This document shows, piece after piece, positions 40,571 to 48,867 of a stretch of 64,000 nt of DNA. The notes beneath the pieces were generated by a model, which saw nothing but the letters and a program-made list of their open reading frames with translations, was not told the origin of the DNA and ran no database searches. The DNA is taken from positions 326,232 through 390,231 of the forward strand of contig NZ_OBMU01000002.1 in assembly GCF_900218065.1 (NCBI RefSeq), given 5' to 3'. The DNA comes from Novosphingobium sp. Chol11 (GTDB taxonomy: Bacteria; Pseudomonadota; Alphaproteobacteria; Sphingomonadales; Sphingomonadaceae). The position numbers and the translations under genes were made by a program. How positions within the stretch are numbered: position 1 is the first letter of the stretch; every line of letters begins with the position of its first letter.

Positions 40571-41317
40571 TCAGCCTGCGGTCTGGCCGCCGTCGACGGG
40601 GAAGGCCACGCCGGTGATGCGCTTGGCCTCCGCCGATGCAAGGAATGCGACGGTGTCGGCAATGTCGTCGGTGGTCGCCATCGCGCCGCTGTCGAGCCAG
40701 GAGGCCGAACGCATGACCATCTGCCAGTCGATATTGTCCGGCGGCGTCTGATGCAGCATCGGCGTGTCCACGCCGCCCGGGCAAACGGCGTTGACGCGCA
40801 CGCCTTCCTTCGAAAACTCCAGCGCCAGCGCGCGGGTCAAGCCGACCACGCCATGCTTGGATGCGGTGTAGGCCGAATTATAGGGCACGCCGACAAGACC
40901 GGCGGCGGAAGCCATGTTGACGATATTGCCGCGCCGCGCGACCAGATGAGGCATGGCCGCACGGCACATCTGGTAGACGCCCGTCAGGTTCACCGAGATA
41001 ACCCGATCCCAACGGGTGCGATCGACATCTTCGAAGCGGCCGAAGTCCAGCACGCCAGCGATGTTGCAGAGGATGTCGAGCCCGCCATGAAGCCTGACAG
41101 CGCGATCGATTATGGCTTTGCAGGATGCTTCATCCGCGACGTCGAGCGCCAATGCGGTGGCCGCCGGTCCAATGGCCTGCGCGGCGTCCTCGACACCCTG
41201 CGCATTGCGATCACCGATGACGACTTTTGCGCCGTCTGCCGCGAGCCGCCTTGCCACCGCCAAGCCGATCCCGGACGCTGCGCCGGTCACAACCGCGATC
41301 TTGCCATCCAGACGCAT
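40571..41317 (-). CDS. SDR-family oxidoreductase
   Basis: A 248-residue SDR. TGAASGIG cofactor motif, NIAGV in place of NNAG, catalytic Ser in NMASAAGLVG and YxxxK in SAYTASKHGVVG, GGVDTPMLH and the ending ITGVAFPVDGGQTAG. This pattern is close to NAD-dependent cyclohexanol/hydroxysteroid-type dehydrogenases. The ATG at 41317 has GAGGAGAGG right before it. It precedes the sulfotransferase-dehalogenase pair by about 40 bases, likely cotranscribed. Confidence 0.87.
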   Translation of the reverse strand: MRLDGKIAVVTGAASGIGLAVARRLAADGAKVVIGDRNAQGVEDAAQAIGPAATALALDVADEASCKAIIDRAVRLHGGLDILCNIAGVLDFGRFEDVDRTRWDRVISVNLTGVYQMCRAAMPHLVARRGNIVNMASAAGLVGVPYNSAYTASKHGVVGLTRALALEFSKEGVRVNAVCPGGVDTPMLHQTPPDNIDWQMVMRSASWLDSGAMATTDDIADTVAFLASAEAKRITGVAFPVDGGQTAG

Positions 41318-41458
41318 GTACCTCTCCTCATCTTTTAATTTGTTGATCGATGCTTGCGTCAATTTGCTACGCAATTCAAGGCTCATGCACGGAAAAACTT
41401 GACAAGCGCGAACCTCGCAGGCCTCATCTGGTTCATAAAATCAGAAGGAGGATGTCTG

Positions 41459-41917
41459 ATGCTTTCGCTCCAGGAAATTTCGGACCGGCTTGAAATTCAG
41501 GATCTTCTGTCCCGCTACAGCTATGCCATCGATGAGCGGAACTGGGACGGACTGGACGAAGTCTTCACGCCTGACGCGGTGATCGATTATAGCGAGACGG
41601 GCGGGGCAAAGGGCAGCGTTGCGCAGATCAAGGCATGGTTGCCGGTTGCCATGGAGCGGTTCCCCCTGTTCCAGCATATGGTCGCGACGACGAAACTGGA
41701 ACTGGACGGCGACACAGCCCGCAGCCGGACCATGCTGTTCAACCCGATGGTCTACAAGGGTGACGATGGCAAGGAGCAGGTGTTCTTCATCGGCCTCTGG
41801 TATCGCGACAAGCTGGTGCGGACCGGCGAGGGCTGGCGGATTGCCGAGCGGTACGAGGAAATGGGCTACGCCCATAATGTGCCCGAGATGCCGCCGATCC
41901 CGCCCGTCCCGGCTTGA
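41459..41917 (+). CDS. SnoaL-like/NTF2-fold protein
   Basis: A 152-residue protein of the SnoaL_4 type: helix start LQEISDRLEIQDLLSRYSYAIDERNWDGLDEVFTPDAVIDYSETGG is the standard opening (the Tyr and Asp pairs line the cavity), followed by HMVATTKLELDGDTARSRTML. These folds hold dehydratases, isomerases and hydroxylases acting on ring compounds. GAAGGAGG precedes the ATG. Divergent from the SDR gene at 40571 and followed by a TetR gene. Confidence 0.82.
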   Translation: MLSLQEISDRLEIQDLLSRYSYAIDERNWDGLDEVFTPDAVIDYSETGGAKGSVAQIKAWLPVAMERFPLFQHMVATTKLELDGDTARSRTMLFNPMVYKGDDGKEQVFFIGLWYRDKLVRTGEGWRIAERYEEMGYAHNVPEMPPIPPVPA

Positions 41918-42056
41918 CGGTCTCGCGCCTGCTGGCGGGCTCCGCCGCCCGCGCTGCCTCTATCTGCTCCGGCCAAAATGTCCTATAGCTGGCGTCAGCT
42001 GCACGGCATTCGTGCAGCGTCATGGTGCCAGGCCAAGAGGGGGACGACGCCAGCCG

Positions 42057-42725
42057 ATGATCAGCAGCGAGGCAGAAAAAATCGAAGAGGGGGCGAAGAG
42101 GCGGGTCGGCAGGCCCAATGCCCGTGAAGCCGAGCTGAAGCATGAGGCGATGTTGGAGGCGGCGCTGGAGGAGTTTTCCAGCCATGGATTTCATGGTGCG
42201 TCCGTGCGATCCATCGCCGAGCGGGCGGGCGTGTCGACGCGCACTGTCTATAACCGTTACACGGACAAGGTCGCGCTGTTCGAAGCCTGTCTGGAGATGT
42301 CGGCGATCCGCCATCATGTTCCGACAGATGGGAAAGGCACCCTGCGTGAACAGTTGATGCGATATGCGCTGCACGTCAGCAGCCGCGTCAATGAGGACCG
42401 ACAGGTACGGTTGGCCCGCATCATTTTCCGGGAATGCATCAGCTTTCCTCAATTGGAGGAAGTGTCCCGCCGACAATTCGAGCGGTTTCAGCTGGAACCG
42501 CTGCAGAACATCCTGACGGCGCATGGTTTTGCCAAGACGCAGGCTACCACGCTGGCGGAATTTTATGTCGCCCTGCTGCTGCGGCGGTGGCAGAACCGCA
42601 TCATCTACAATGAGAAGGCGATGACCCCGGCGCAGATCAGGGCCAATGCCGAAGCCGTGACGAACCTGTTCCTGAATGGCGCCAGCGGCATGTCCAACGA
42701 GGATCCGAGCACCCGCAAAGCATGA
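42057..42725 (+). CDS. TetR-family transcriptional regulator
   Basis: A 222-residue TetR protein. HTH residues about 25-70 (LEEFSSHGFHGASVRSIAERAGVSTRTVYNRYTDKVALF), then a C-terminal helical domain of the AcrR_1 type (RLARIIFRECISFPQLEEVSRRQFERFQLEPLQ). The ATG at 42057 gives a normal length with RRVGRPNARE basic tail before the HTH. Follows the SnoaL-like gene by about 140 bases. Target unknown, presumably the catabolic genes around it. Confidence 0.85.
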   Translation: MISSEAEKIEEGAKRRVGRPNAREAELKHEAMLEAALEEFSSHGFHGASVRSIAERAGVSTRTVYNRYTDKVALFEACLEMSAIRHHVPTDGKGTLREQLMRYALHVSSRVNEDRQVRLARIIFRECISFPQLEEVSRRQFERFQLEPLQNILTAHGFAKTQATTLAEFYVALLLRRWQNRIIYNEKAMTPAQIRANAEAVTNLFLNGASGMSNEDPSTRKA

Positions 42726-42742
42726 CCGGACCTGCCGGGCCG

Positions 42743-43744
42743 TCAGACTGTAGCGATCGGCGTCACGGGTGAGCCCACGCTGCCGGGCAGGCGGAGCGGC
42801 GGCGCGGTGAGCAGGAAAGCATGGCGGCCCCGTTCTCCAAGCCATTGGGCCAGTTCTTCCAGATACCAGAGTTCACCCAGGAAAATGCCCTGGCGGAACA
42901 GGCAGAGGTCATGGACAGGCAGGCGGATCGGCGGCGGTTCGGGCGAGAGAATGAGGTCGAGCGCCTCGATCGCGAGATTGTCCGAGCAGATGGCGGTGAT
43001 GCCGCTGTCGATGATCCATTGGAGCAGGCTTTCGTCACGCCCGTCGAGCGCGCACCCGGCCATTGCAAGCGGCACATCCTCGCCGCGCGCTTCCCGGTCG
43101 AGCAGCATGCGATCGACACCAGTGTAGAGCAGCAGGAAATCGCCTGTGCGCACCTCCACGCGCTGGGCATCCATCGCGCGCAGCAGATCGTCGCGCGTGA
43201 TCGGTCGGTACTCCGTTCCATAGGCGGCCTTCAGGTTGACCATGACGCCGCGCCCTTGCACCCCGGCTGTCGCCAAGGTCTCTATGCCGAGCGCGCGGGC
43301 GCAGGGCGCGCCAGCGGCACCTTTACCACCGCTGACATGATCGCCAGCGCGGAAGCCGTTATAATAGACCAGTTCCGCCACCCCATCTCCGTCCGCGTCG
43401 AAGGTGCGGCCCCGATGCGACAACGCGTCCCACTGCGTTGAGTGCTGCGTGTATAGCAGGACCCTGTCGTCGCAGGTGGATTCTTCGCCATTGGGGTCGA
43501 GGCGGTTGTACATGTCGCCTTCCTCATCGCAGGCCGCGCTGAGCAGCGGCGGGCGGCGGAAAGGCGTGAGGGGAATGGTGGGCACGTTGAGCGGCAGGCT
43601 GAGCGTGAAGGCGATGCCTTCCCGGACCTCCGCCATCGCGGCGCGGCGGCGTTCCGGCGTGATCAGGTTCATCCGGCCGATCTGGTCATCGTCGCCGAAA
43701 TCGCCCCAATTCGACCCTTCGGGCCGGTTCACCCAGCGCGGCAT
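42743..43744 (-). CDS. Cyclase-family protein (kynurenine-formamidase-like)
   Basis: A 333-residue member of the cyclase/kynurenine formamidase-like hydrolase superfamily. The usual metal motif HxGTHxDxPxH is altered here to STQWDALSHRG (near residue 105), as in a subset of this family seen in aromatic and steroid clusters. FLGELWYLEELAQW near the end is typical. It acts as a metal-dependent amide/lactone hydrolase if functional. The ATG at 43744 was chosen with GAGAGGAGA upstream. It is followed 17 bases downstream by nothing on the same strand; the epimerase-like gene precedes it by about 20 bases. Confidence 0.8.
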   Translation of the reverse strand: MPRWVNRPEGSNWGDFGDDDQIGRMNLITPERRRAAMAEVREGIAFTLSLPLNVPTIPLTPFRRPPLLSAACDEEGDMYNRLDPNGEESTCDDRVLLYTQHSTQWDALSHRGRTFDADGDGVAELVYYNGFRAGDHVSGGKGAAGAPCARALGIETLATAGVQGRGVMVNLKAAYGTEYRPITRDDLLRAMDAQRVEVRTGDFLLLYTGVDRMLLDREARGEDVPLAMAGCALDGRDESLLQWIIDSGITAICSDNLAIEALDLILSPEPPPIRLPVHDLCLFRQGIFLGELWYLEELAQWLGERGRHAFLLTAPPLRLPGSVGSPVTPIATV

Positions 43745-43765
43745 CTCCACTCTCCTCTCATTCGG

Positions 43766-44722
43766 TCATCCTTGGGATGCAGGCGCATCGTGGCTGCTCA
43801 TGCGGCCGGGGTAAAGCTGCATCATGACGCGGCGCAAGCCTTCGCGCCAGTTGACCCGGCAAGGTCCGGTGATGGCGAGACGCCGTGCGTTGTCGACGCC
43901 GGAGCCGGGCTGCGAGCCCGGCGCGGGAGCAATCTCGACACGCGCAGGGAGGCCGAGCAGACTTCCGGCATAGGCGGCCATGTCCTGCACGCTCACCATG
44001 TCATCCCCTGCCCAATTGACGATGGTCGCGGGGACGCTCGCAGCATCGAGTAGGGCGGGCAGTTGGGCGAGCAGATCGTCGTCATGGATCGGATTATAGG
44101 GGCAGGGATCGGACCGCGTGATCCATGGGCGGCCTTCCGCCACCGCTTGTGCGACCAATGTCGGCAACCCGCCGCGCGGCCCATAGGACGCGCCCATCCG
44201 GGCGAGGATGACGGGTATGCCGAACTCGCGCGCGCAATAGCGGGCAACCGCTTCCTGCGCGATCTTCGCGACTGAATAGGCAGTCATGCCGGGCAGCATG
44301 GCGTCGCCGAGCGGATCGGTTTCGCTATAGGCGTGGCGCGGGTCGGGGTGCGGCTTGTAGACGGCGACCGTCGACATGATGAGCGCCGCTTCGACATTGC
44401 GGCAGTGGGACAGGAGCAGGCCGGTTCCTTCAGCATTGGTGGTGATCGCCTGATCGCAATCGCTGCCTTCGACCGAAGCGGCGAGATGCAAGAGATGCGT
44501 GAAGTCGCGGGGGAGGTCGGAAAAGTCTGGCTGCTGGAGATCGACGGCCAGCGTCCTGATTCCCGCATCCTCGACTTCCCGCCGCTGCGCAGGATCGCTG
44601 AAGCGGGCGATGCCCCAGACTTCATTGAAAAGCGCGAGGGAACGGGCAAGCGGAACGGCGATCTGGCCAGCGGGGCCGGTGACCAGGATCTTGCGTCCTT
44701 GAAGCGTGGGAGATGATGCCAT
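43766..44722 (-). CDS. NAD-dependent epimerase/dehydratase family protein
   Basis: An extended SDR of 318 residues. The Rossmann motif reads ILVTGPAGQIAVPLA, LLHLAASV gives the second strand and the YxxxK pair is in TAYSVAKIAQEA. NPIHDDDLLAQLPAL is a common feature of UDP-sugar or 3-beta-hydroxysteroid-type members. In this setting a hydroxy-ketone or CoA-ester substrate is as likely as a sugar nucleotide. Together with the cyclase-family gene it forms a two-gene minus-strand unit. Confidence 0.8.
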   Translation of the reverse strand: MASSPTLQGRKILVTGPAGQIAVPLARSLALFNEVWGIARFSDPAQRREVEDAGIRTLAVDLQQPDFSDLPRDFTHLLHLAASVEGSDCDQAITTNAEGTGLLLSHCRNVEAALIMSTVAVYKPHPDPRHAYSETDPLGDAMLPGMTAYSVAKIAQEAVARYCAREFGIPVILARMGASYGPRGGLPTLVAQAVAEGRPWITRSDPCPYNPIHDDDLLAQLPALLDAASVPATIVNWAGDDMVSVQDMAAYAGSLLGLPARVEIAPAPGSQPGSGVDNARRLAITGPCRVNWREGLRRVMMQLYPGRMSSHDAPASQG

Positions 44723-44954
44723 GATCCGAAGCGTAGGCGAGACGCGGCGCGGACCGTAGCGAGGAGTGCGGTTCTACGCATTTCCGTAACGGAGTGGCGT
44801 AAATGTGGCTCTAATTAATGGATGAAATGGTGAATTGGCCGCAGTTAGGATATTGATTTCACATCATGGCATGTTATTAGGCCGCCCGAAGTGAGTGCTT
44901 ACATAACGTTCCGGTCAACGGAGGTGGCGCTGAACCATAAAAAGGGGAGTCCAG

Positions 44955-45041
44955 ATGTGCGGCCTGTATGACATCATGAAGATGACCGGCAGAGACGCCG
45001 CAGCAGCACCTGTCCCGAATATCGCCAGCGCGCCCGCCTAA
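44955..45041 (+). CDS. Possible 28-residue peptide upstream of the TonB receptor
   Basis: An open frame ATG...TAA of 29 codons with AAAAGGGGAG five to eight bases before the ATG, a better ribosome site than many annotated genes here. It reads MCGLYDIMKMTGRD then an Ala/Pro-rich tail (AAAAPVPNIASAPA). It lies 132 bases upstream of the TonB-dependent receptor gene, in the 450-base gap that otherwise shows only a small CTGCGG/CCGCAG hairpin at 45125-45142. It may be a regulatory leader peptide, a small protein, or a chance frame. Confidence 0.35.
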   Translation: MCGLYDIMKMTGRDAAAAPVPNIASAPA

Positions 45042-45173
45042 TCTTACCCTTGCCTGCATAGGCTGATCCGGTCGGATCGGTAACAAAAATCAATTCAGTA
45101 AAAAACGTCTGGAGAGGATTGGGGCTGCGGTGGACGCCGCAGGCCTCTGCACCACATGCATAGGAGAGTGTGA

Positions 45174-47744
45174 ATGTCGTCTGTTATCCGCGCGCGGCGT
45201 CGATTGCCGTTGCTTGCCACCAGCATGATGGCTGGTGTTGCCGTGTCGATCGTGGCTCCGGCCGCGCGGGCCCAAACCGAAGCCCAGCCGCAGGGCGCGG
45301 GCGAGAATATCGGCCTCACTGACATCGTCGTGACCGCCAACCGGCGCGCGGAACGCAACCAGGATGTTCCGATCGCCATCACCGCACTGTCCGCCGATCG
45401 GCTGGAGCAACAGGGCATCGCCAAGGAGCAGGACCTTCAGGCGAGCGTGCCGTCGCTGGTCGTTGGTCCCAACGGTCAGGGATCGCGTGAATCGCAGTCC
45501 TTCACCATTCGCGGCCAAGGCGCGACGTTCCAGGCATCGCCGGGCGTCGTCGTTTACATGAACGAAGTGCCGCTGCCCGCTGGCATCACGCTCAGCCAGC
45601 AGGGCGGCCCTGGCAACTTCGTCGATCTTGAGAATCTGCAGGTACTGTCCGGCCCGCAGGGCACGCTGTTCGGTCGCAACACGACCGGTGGCGCCGTGCT
45701 GTTGGTGCCCAAGAAGCCGACGAACGAGTTCGGCGGCTGGATCAAGGGCGAGATCGGCAATTACGATCGCCGCTATGTCGAAGGCGCGGTCAATGTTCCC
45801 GTTATCGAAGACAAGCTCCTGGTTCGCGTCGTCGGCGCATTCCATGATCGCGATGGATTTACGCGCGATGTAGTATGGAACAAGGATCGCGACGACGAAC
45901 ATTGGTATTCAGGCCGCATCGGCATCACCTTCAAGCCGACTGAAACCATCGAAAACTACACCATGATTTATGGTGCGAAGTCCAGCAACAATGGCGCGGG
46001 CTTCGTCCACAAGGGCTTCAACATCGAAGGGCTCAAGAGCCTTGTGAACCCTGCCGATGGCTCGCCGGCACCCTTCTGCATCGAAGGGCCAACCATTCCG
46101 AACGCGGTCGCATCCTGCGACGTGTATCGCGCTGCATCGGCACAGGCCAATGCATTGGGCCCGCGCAAGACCGCACTCGGGGTCGATATCTTCTCGCGCA
46201 CCAAGACGTGGGGCGTTTCCAACACGACCGATATCGAGTTGAGCGACGAACTGACGCTGCGCAACATTGTCAGCTTCCAGAAACTGAAGCTGGATTATGC
46301 CTATGACAGCGACGGCACGATCCTGCAGCAGCATGATGTTGATCCCAATCGCCTGCCCGCTCCAGGCCAGGTCCTGCTGCCAGGTGACAACACGCCGCTG
46401 ACATATCTCAATGCGTCGGATCCGGGGTTCCCGCGTGACGATCTGAAGCAGTTCACGGAAGAACTTCAGCTGCAGGGATCTACCCTCGACAAGCATCTGA
46501 CGTACACGGTCGGCGGTTTCTATTATGACCAGCGGCCTAGCGGCAAGCAGGTTGGCGCAGCGATCGTCTACTGCCCGGCTGCGTTCACCGGATCCAATAT
46601 CGTGTGTCCGTCAAACTACAGCACTTACGGCACGACCCAGACGTCGAAGGCCCTCTACGCTCAGGCAACGTTCGATTTCGGAGCGGTGTCGCCTGCTCTG
46701 GAGAGCTTGCGTCTGACCGGCGGCTATCGCCACACCTGGGACAAGATCCGTGGTTTTTCGACGGCATTCGTACCGGAGATCAATGGAACTGACGCGACTT
46801 GCGCATCGAGTGGTCTGACCGTGCCTCTTGCGACTGCCATCGCGGATTGCACCTACACCGCGGAACTGAACAGCAAGGCTTCGACCTGGCTGATCGGACT
46901 CGATTACAAGGTGATGCGCGACGTGCTGCTGTTCGGCAAGGTGAGCCGTGGGTACAAAGCAGGCGGGTTCAACCAGCAGGCCGTGTTCACCAACACCCGA
47001 ACCTTCCAGCCGGAAAAGGTCACATCCTATGAAGCTGGCTTCAAGGCCGACTTCCGGATTGCCGATGTGCCATTCCGTCTGAATACCAGCGCCTATCTGC
47101 TGGACTACAAGGACATTCAGCGGGCTGGGGCGGACTATAATCCCGCGTCGGCTGCTGGTGGCGCGGTTGTCCGCAATGCCGACGCGCGGATCAAGGGTGT
47201 CGAAGTCGAAGCTTCCATGCAGCCGTTCAAGGGCCTGGAGATCGGTGGTAACTTCAGCCACACTGACGCGAAGTACAAGACATATGAGTTCACCACGAGC
47301 ACCGGAGGCTTCGGCTGTAACGGTGGCGTGGCGCCGGGTGGCACGGTGGACCTGAGCTGCCTTCCCTTCCAATATGTTTCGCCATACATCTGGAGCATTC
47401 ATGCGAATGCCACGATACCAGTTGGCGATGACATGGGTGATTTGAACTTCTTCGTGAATTATTCGCACAGTTCGCGTCAGTATACTGATCCCGGCAACGT
47501 GCCTGCGCAGCAGCCGGGCGCCTATCTGGAAGCGTTCGGCTTGCTCAACATGTCGCTCGATTGGAACGGTGTCGCGGGCAGCGGGTTCGATGTGGGGCTG
47601 TTCATCACCAATGCGACCAACAAGCTTTATCGCATCAGCAACAGCAACGTGTACCAGCAGGGCGGGTTGCTGTATCAAACGAGCCTCTATGGCGAACCCC
47701 GCATGTACGGGCTGCGCCTGAAGTATCGCTTCGGCGGCGAGTGA
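45174..47744 (+). CDS. TonB-dependent receptor
   Basis: An 856-residue outer-membrane receptor. Signal peptide ends at VAPAARAQ; the TonB box and plug follow (LTDIVVTANRRAERNQDVPIAITALSADRLEQQG, FTIRGQGATFQASPGVVVYMNEVPLP, VLSGPQGTLFGRNTTGGAVLLVPKKP). The barrel ends with KYRFGGE rather than a terminal Phe but has Phe two residues earlier. This class (not siderophore-type) is greatly expanded in sphingomonads for uptake of hydrophobic or complex substrates and fits the catabolic genes on both sides. GGAGAG precedes the ATG. A strong terminator follows. Confidence 0.92.
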   Translation: MSSVIRARRRLPLLATSMMAGVAVSIVAPAARAQTEAQPQGAGENIGLTDIVVTANRRAERNQDVPIAITALSADRLEQQGIAKEQDLQASVPSLVVGPNGQGSRESQSFTIRGQGATFQASPGVVVYMNEVPLPAGITLSQQGGPGNFVDLENLQVLSGPQGTLFGRNTTGGAVLLVPKKPTNEFGGWIKGEIGNYDRRYVEGAVNVPVIEDKLLVRVVGAFHDRDGFTRDVVWNKDRDDEHWYSGRIGITFKPTETIENYTMIYGAKSSNNGAGFVHKGFNIEGLKSLVNPADGSPAPFCIEGPTIPNAVASCDVYRAASAQANALGPRKTALGVDIFSRTKTWGVSNTTDIELSDELTLRNIVSFQKLKLDYAYDSDGTILQQHDVDPNRLPAPGQVLLPGDNTPLTYLNASDPGFPRDDLKQFTEELQLQGSTLDKHLTYTVGGFYYDQRPSGKQVGAAIVYCPAAFTGSNIVCPSNYSTYGTTQTSKALYAQATFDFGAVSPALESLRLTGGYRHTWDKIRGFSTAFVPEINGTDATCASSGLTVPLATAIADCTYTAELNSKASTWLIGLDYKVMRDVLLFGKVSRGYKAGGFNQQAVFTNTRTFQPEKVTSYEAGFKADFRIADVPFRLNTSAYLLDYKDIQRAGADYNPASAAGGAVVRNADARIKGVEVEASMQPFKGLEIGGNFSHTDAKYKTYEFTTSTGGFGCNGGVAPGGTVDLSCLPFQYVSPYIWSIHANATIPVGDDMGDLNFFVNYSHSSRQYTDPGNVPAQQPGAYLEAFGLLNMSLDWNGVAGSGFDVGLFITNATNKLYRISNSNVYQQGGLLYQTSLYGEPRMYGLRLKYRFGGE

Positions 47745-47750
47745 AAGAGA

Positions 47751-47779
47751 GGGCCGGGGAAACCCGGCCCTTTTTCTTT
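47751..47779 (+). terminator. Rho-independent terminator of the TonB receptor gene
   Basis: GGGCCGGG-GAAA-CCCGGCCC (47751-47770) is a perfect 8-bp stem with a GNRA-type loop, followed at once by TTTTTCTTT. It starts six bases after the receptor stop codon. Confidence 0.93.
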
Positions 47780-47840
47780 GTGGACATGCCGGGCGACCAA
47801 GGCATCATCGGTATCGATAGAACGGACCGGGAGAGGGTGC

Positions 47841-48344
47841 ATGGTTGCAAACGGATTGCCGGAGCGGCTTACCCGCCCGGAGATGAGCGCGCAGGAGGCC
47901 TTTGCCGCGTTCATTGGCGGGTGGCAGCTGGTCCTGTGGACGACCTTTCATCCCGATGGCTCGCGGGATCATCCCTTTGGCACGGATGCCCTCGGCCAGA
48001 TCATGTACAGTGCCGATGGGCATATGAGCTGTCACCTGATGCAGGCGAACCGGCCCCTGTTCGGCAAGCCCAGCGTGTATCAGGTAAGCGACGAGGCACT
48101 CGGGGGATCGATCCGGGGCTATAGCGGCTATTTCGGGCGCTTTTCGATTGATGCGGAAGCCGGGATCATCATCCACCATGTCGATGGGGCGTGGTATCCC
48201 GACTGGATCGGATCAGACCAGCCGCGCCATTATGCATTCGAGGGTGATCGGCTGTTCCTGGAAGCCGCGATCGGTGATGATTTGGTGCGGATCGAGTGGC
48301 GGCGCGTGGTTACGGGCGCTGCGCGGGAGATGAGTGGCGCGTGA
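47841..48344 (+). CDS. Lipocalin-like domain protein
   Basis: A 167-residue protein of the bacterial lipocalin-like type: FIGGWQLVLWTTFHPDGSRDHPFGTDALGQIMYSADGHMSCHLMQ is the standard opening, followed by the GYSGYFGRFSIDAEAGIIIHHVDGAWYPDWIGSDQPRHYAFEGDRL strand set. No signal peptide, so a cytosolic small-ligand binding or isomerase role is assumed. GGGAGAGGG precedes the ATG at 47841. It follows the receptor across the terminator. Confidence 0.8.
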   Translation: MVANGLPERLTRPEMSAQEAFAAFIGGWQLVLWTTFHPDGSRDHPFGTDALGQIMYSADGHMSCHLMQANRPLFGKPSVYQVSDEALGGSIRGYSGYFGRFSIDAEAGIIIHHVDGAWYPDWIGSDQPRHYAFEGDRLFLEAAIGDDLVRIEWRRVVTGAAREMSGA

Positions 48345-48360
48345 TGCGATAACCGCCCCA

Positions 48361-48849
48361 TCATCTGTTTTCCCGAGAGGCAGGATCAAATCCCGGCGGA
48401 TATTTGCCTGGAGCATGATCGATCCTGTTTGCCCGGATCATGCTCCAGGCCGATAGGGCGGCCATCATGCGTGCAGCCAGCGCCTTGGGCACCCGAAGGG
48501 GATTGAGATGTTCAGCGACTGACGAAATGCGGTCACCATTGAAGGTGAACAGGAAAACATAGTCGTTCGTGTAGACCTGACCGACGTCGAACATTCCTTC
48601 AGACCGGGCTTCGGCGGCGGCGCGATCGCCCTCCGCAATGATCGCATCGATGTGGAAGGCAAGGCCGTCGGGAAAGATGCTTTTCAGCATGGCGGGTACA
48701 GCGCGGTATAGCCGCGCCTCCATCTTCCCTGATGCAGTAGTCCAGCAGGCCAGATCATCCGCGAAGAGATCGGCATCGAAGGCCCCGCTGGTGAGGCCGT
48801 CGAAGAAGCGGCGCACAAGCTGCCGTTGCCGGTCAGCCATGCGCGCCAT
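48361..48849 (-). CDS. SnoaL-like/NTF2-fold protein with repeat-encoded tail
   Basis: A 162-residue protein. The first 130 residues are NTF2-like (RQRQLVRRFFDGLTSGAFDADLFADDLACWTT, NDYVFLFTFNGDRISSVAEHLNP), a fold used by ketosteroid isomerases and dehydratases. The last 25-30 residues (SMIRANRIDHAPGKYPPG) are translated from the palindromic repeat at 48410-48446, so the natural C-terminus may once have been shorter. It lies 18 bases downstream of the KstD-like gene's stop on the opposite side, facing away, and is convergent with the lipocalin-like gene. Confidence 0.75.
   Translation of the reverse strand: MARMADRQRQLVRRFFDGLTSGAFDADLFADDLACWTTASGKMEARLYRAVPAMLKSIFPDGLAFHIDAIIAEGDRAAAEARSEGMFDVGQVYTNDYVFLFTFNGDRISSVAEHLNPLRVPKALAARMMAALSAWSMIRANRIDHAPGKYPPGFDPASRENR
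48410..48446. repeat. GGAGCATGATC palindrome inside a coding region
   Basis: GGAGCATGATC (48410-48420) and GATCATGCTCC (48436-48446) form a perfect 11-bp stem with a 15-base loop. It resembles the longer element at 25943-25981 (GGAGCGTGATC core). It overlaps the 3' end of the SnoaL-like gene and is read as its C-terminal residues. Confidence 0.7.
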
Positions 48850-48867
48850 TTCTCCAGCTGGTCAGGA

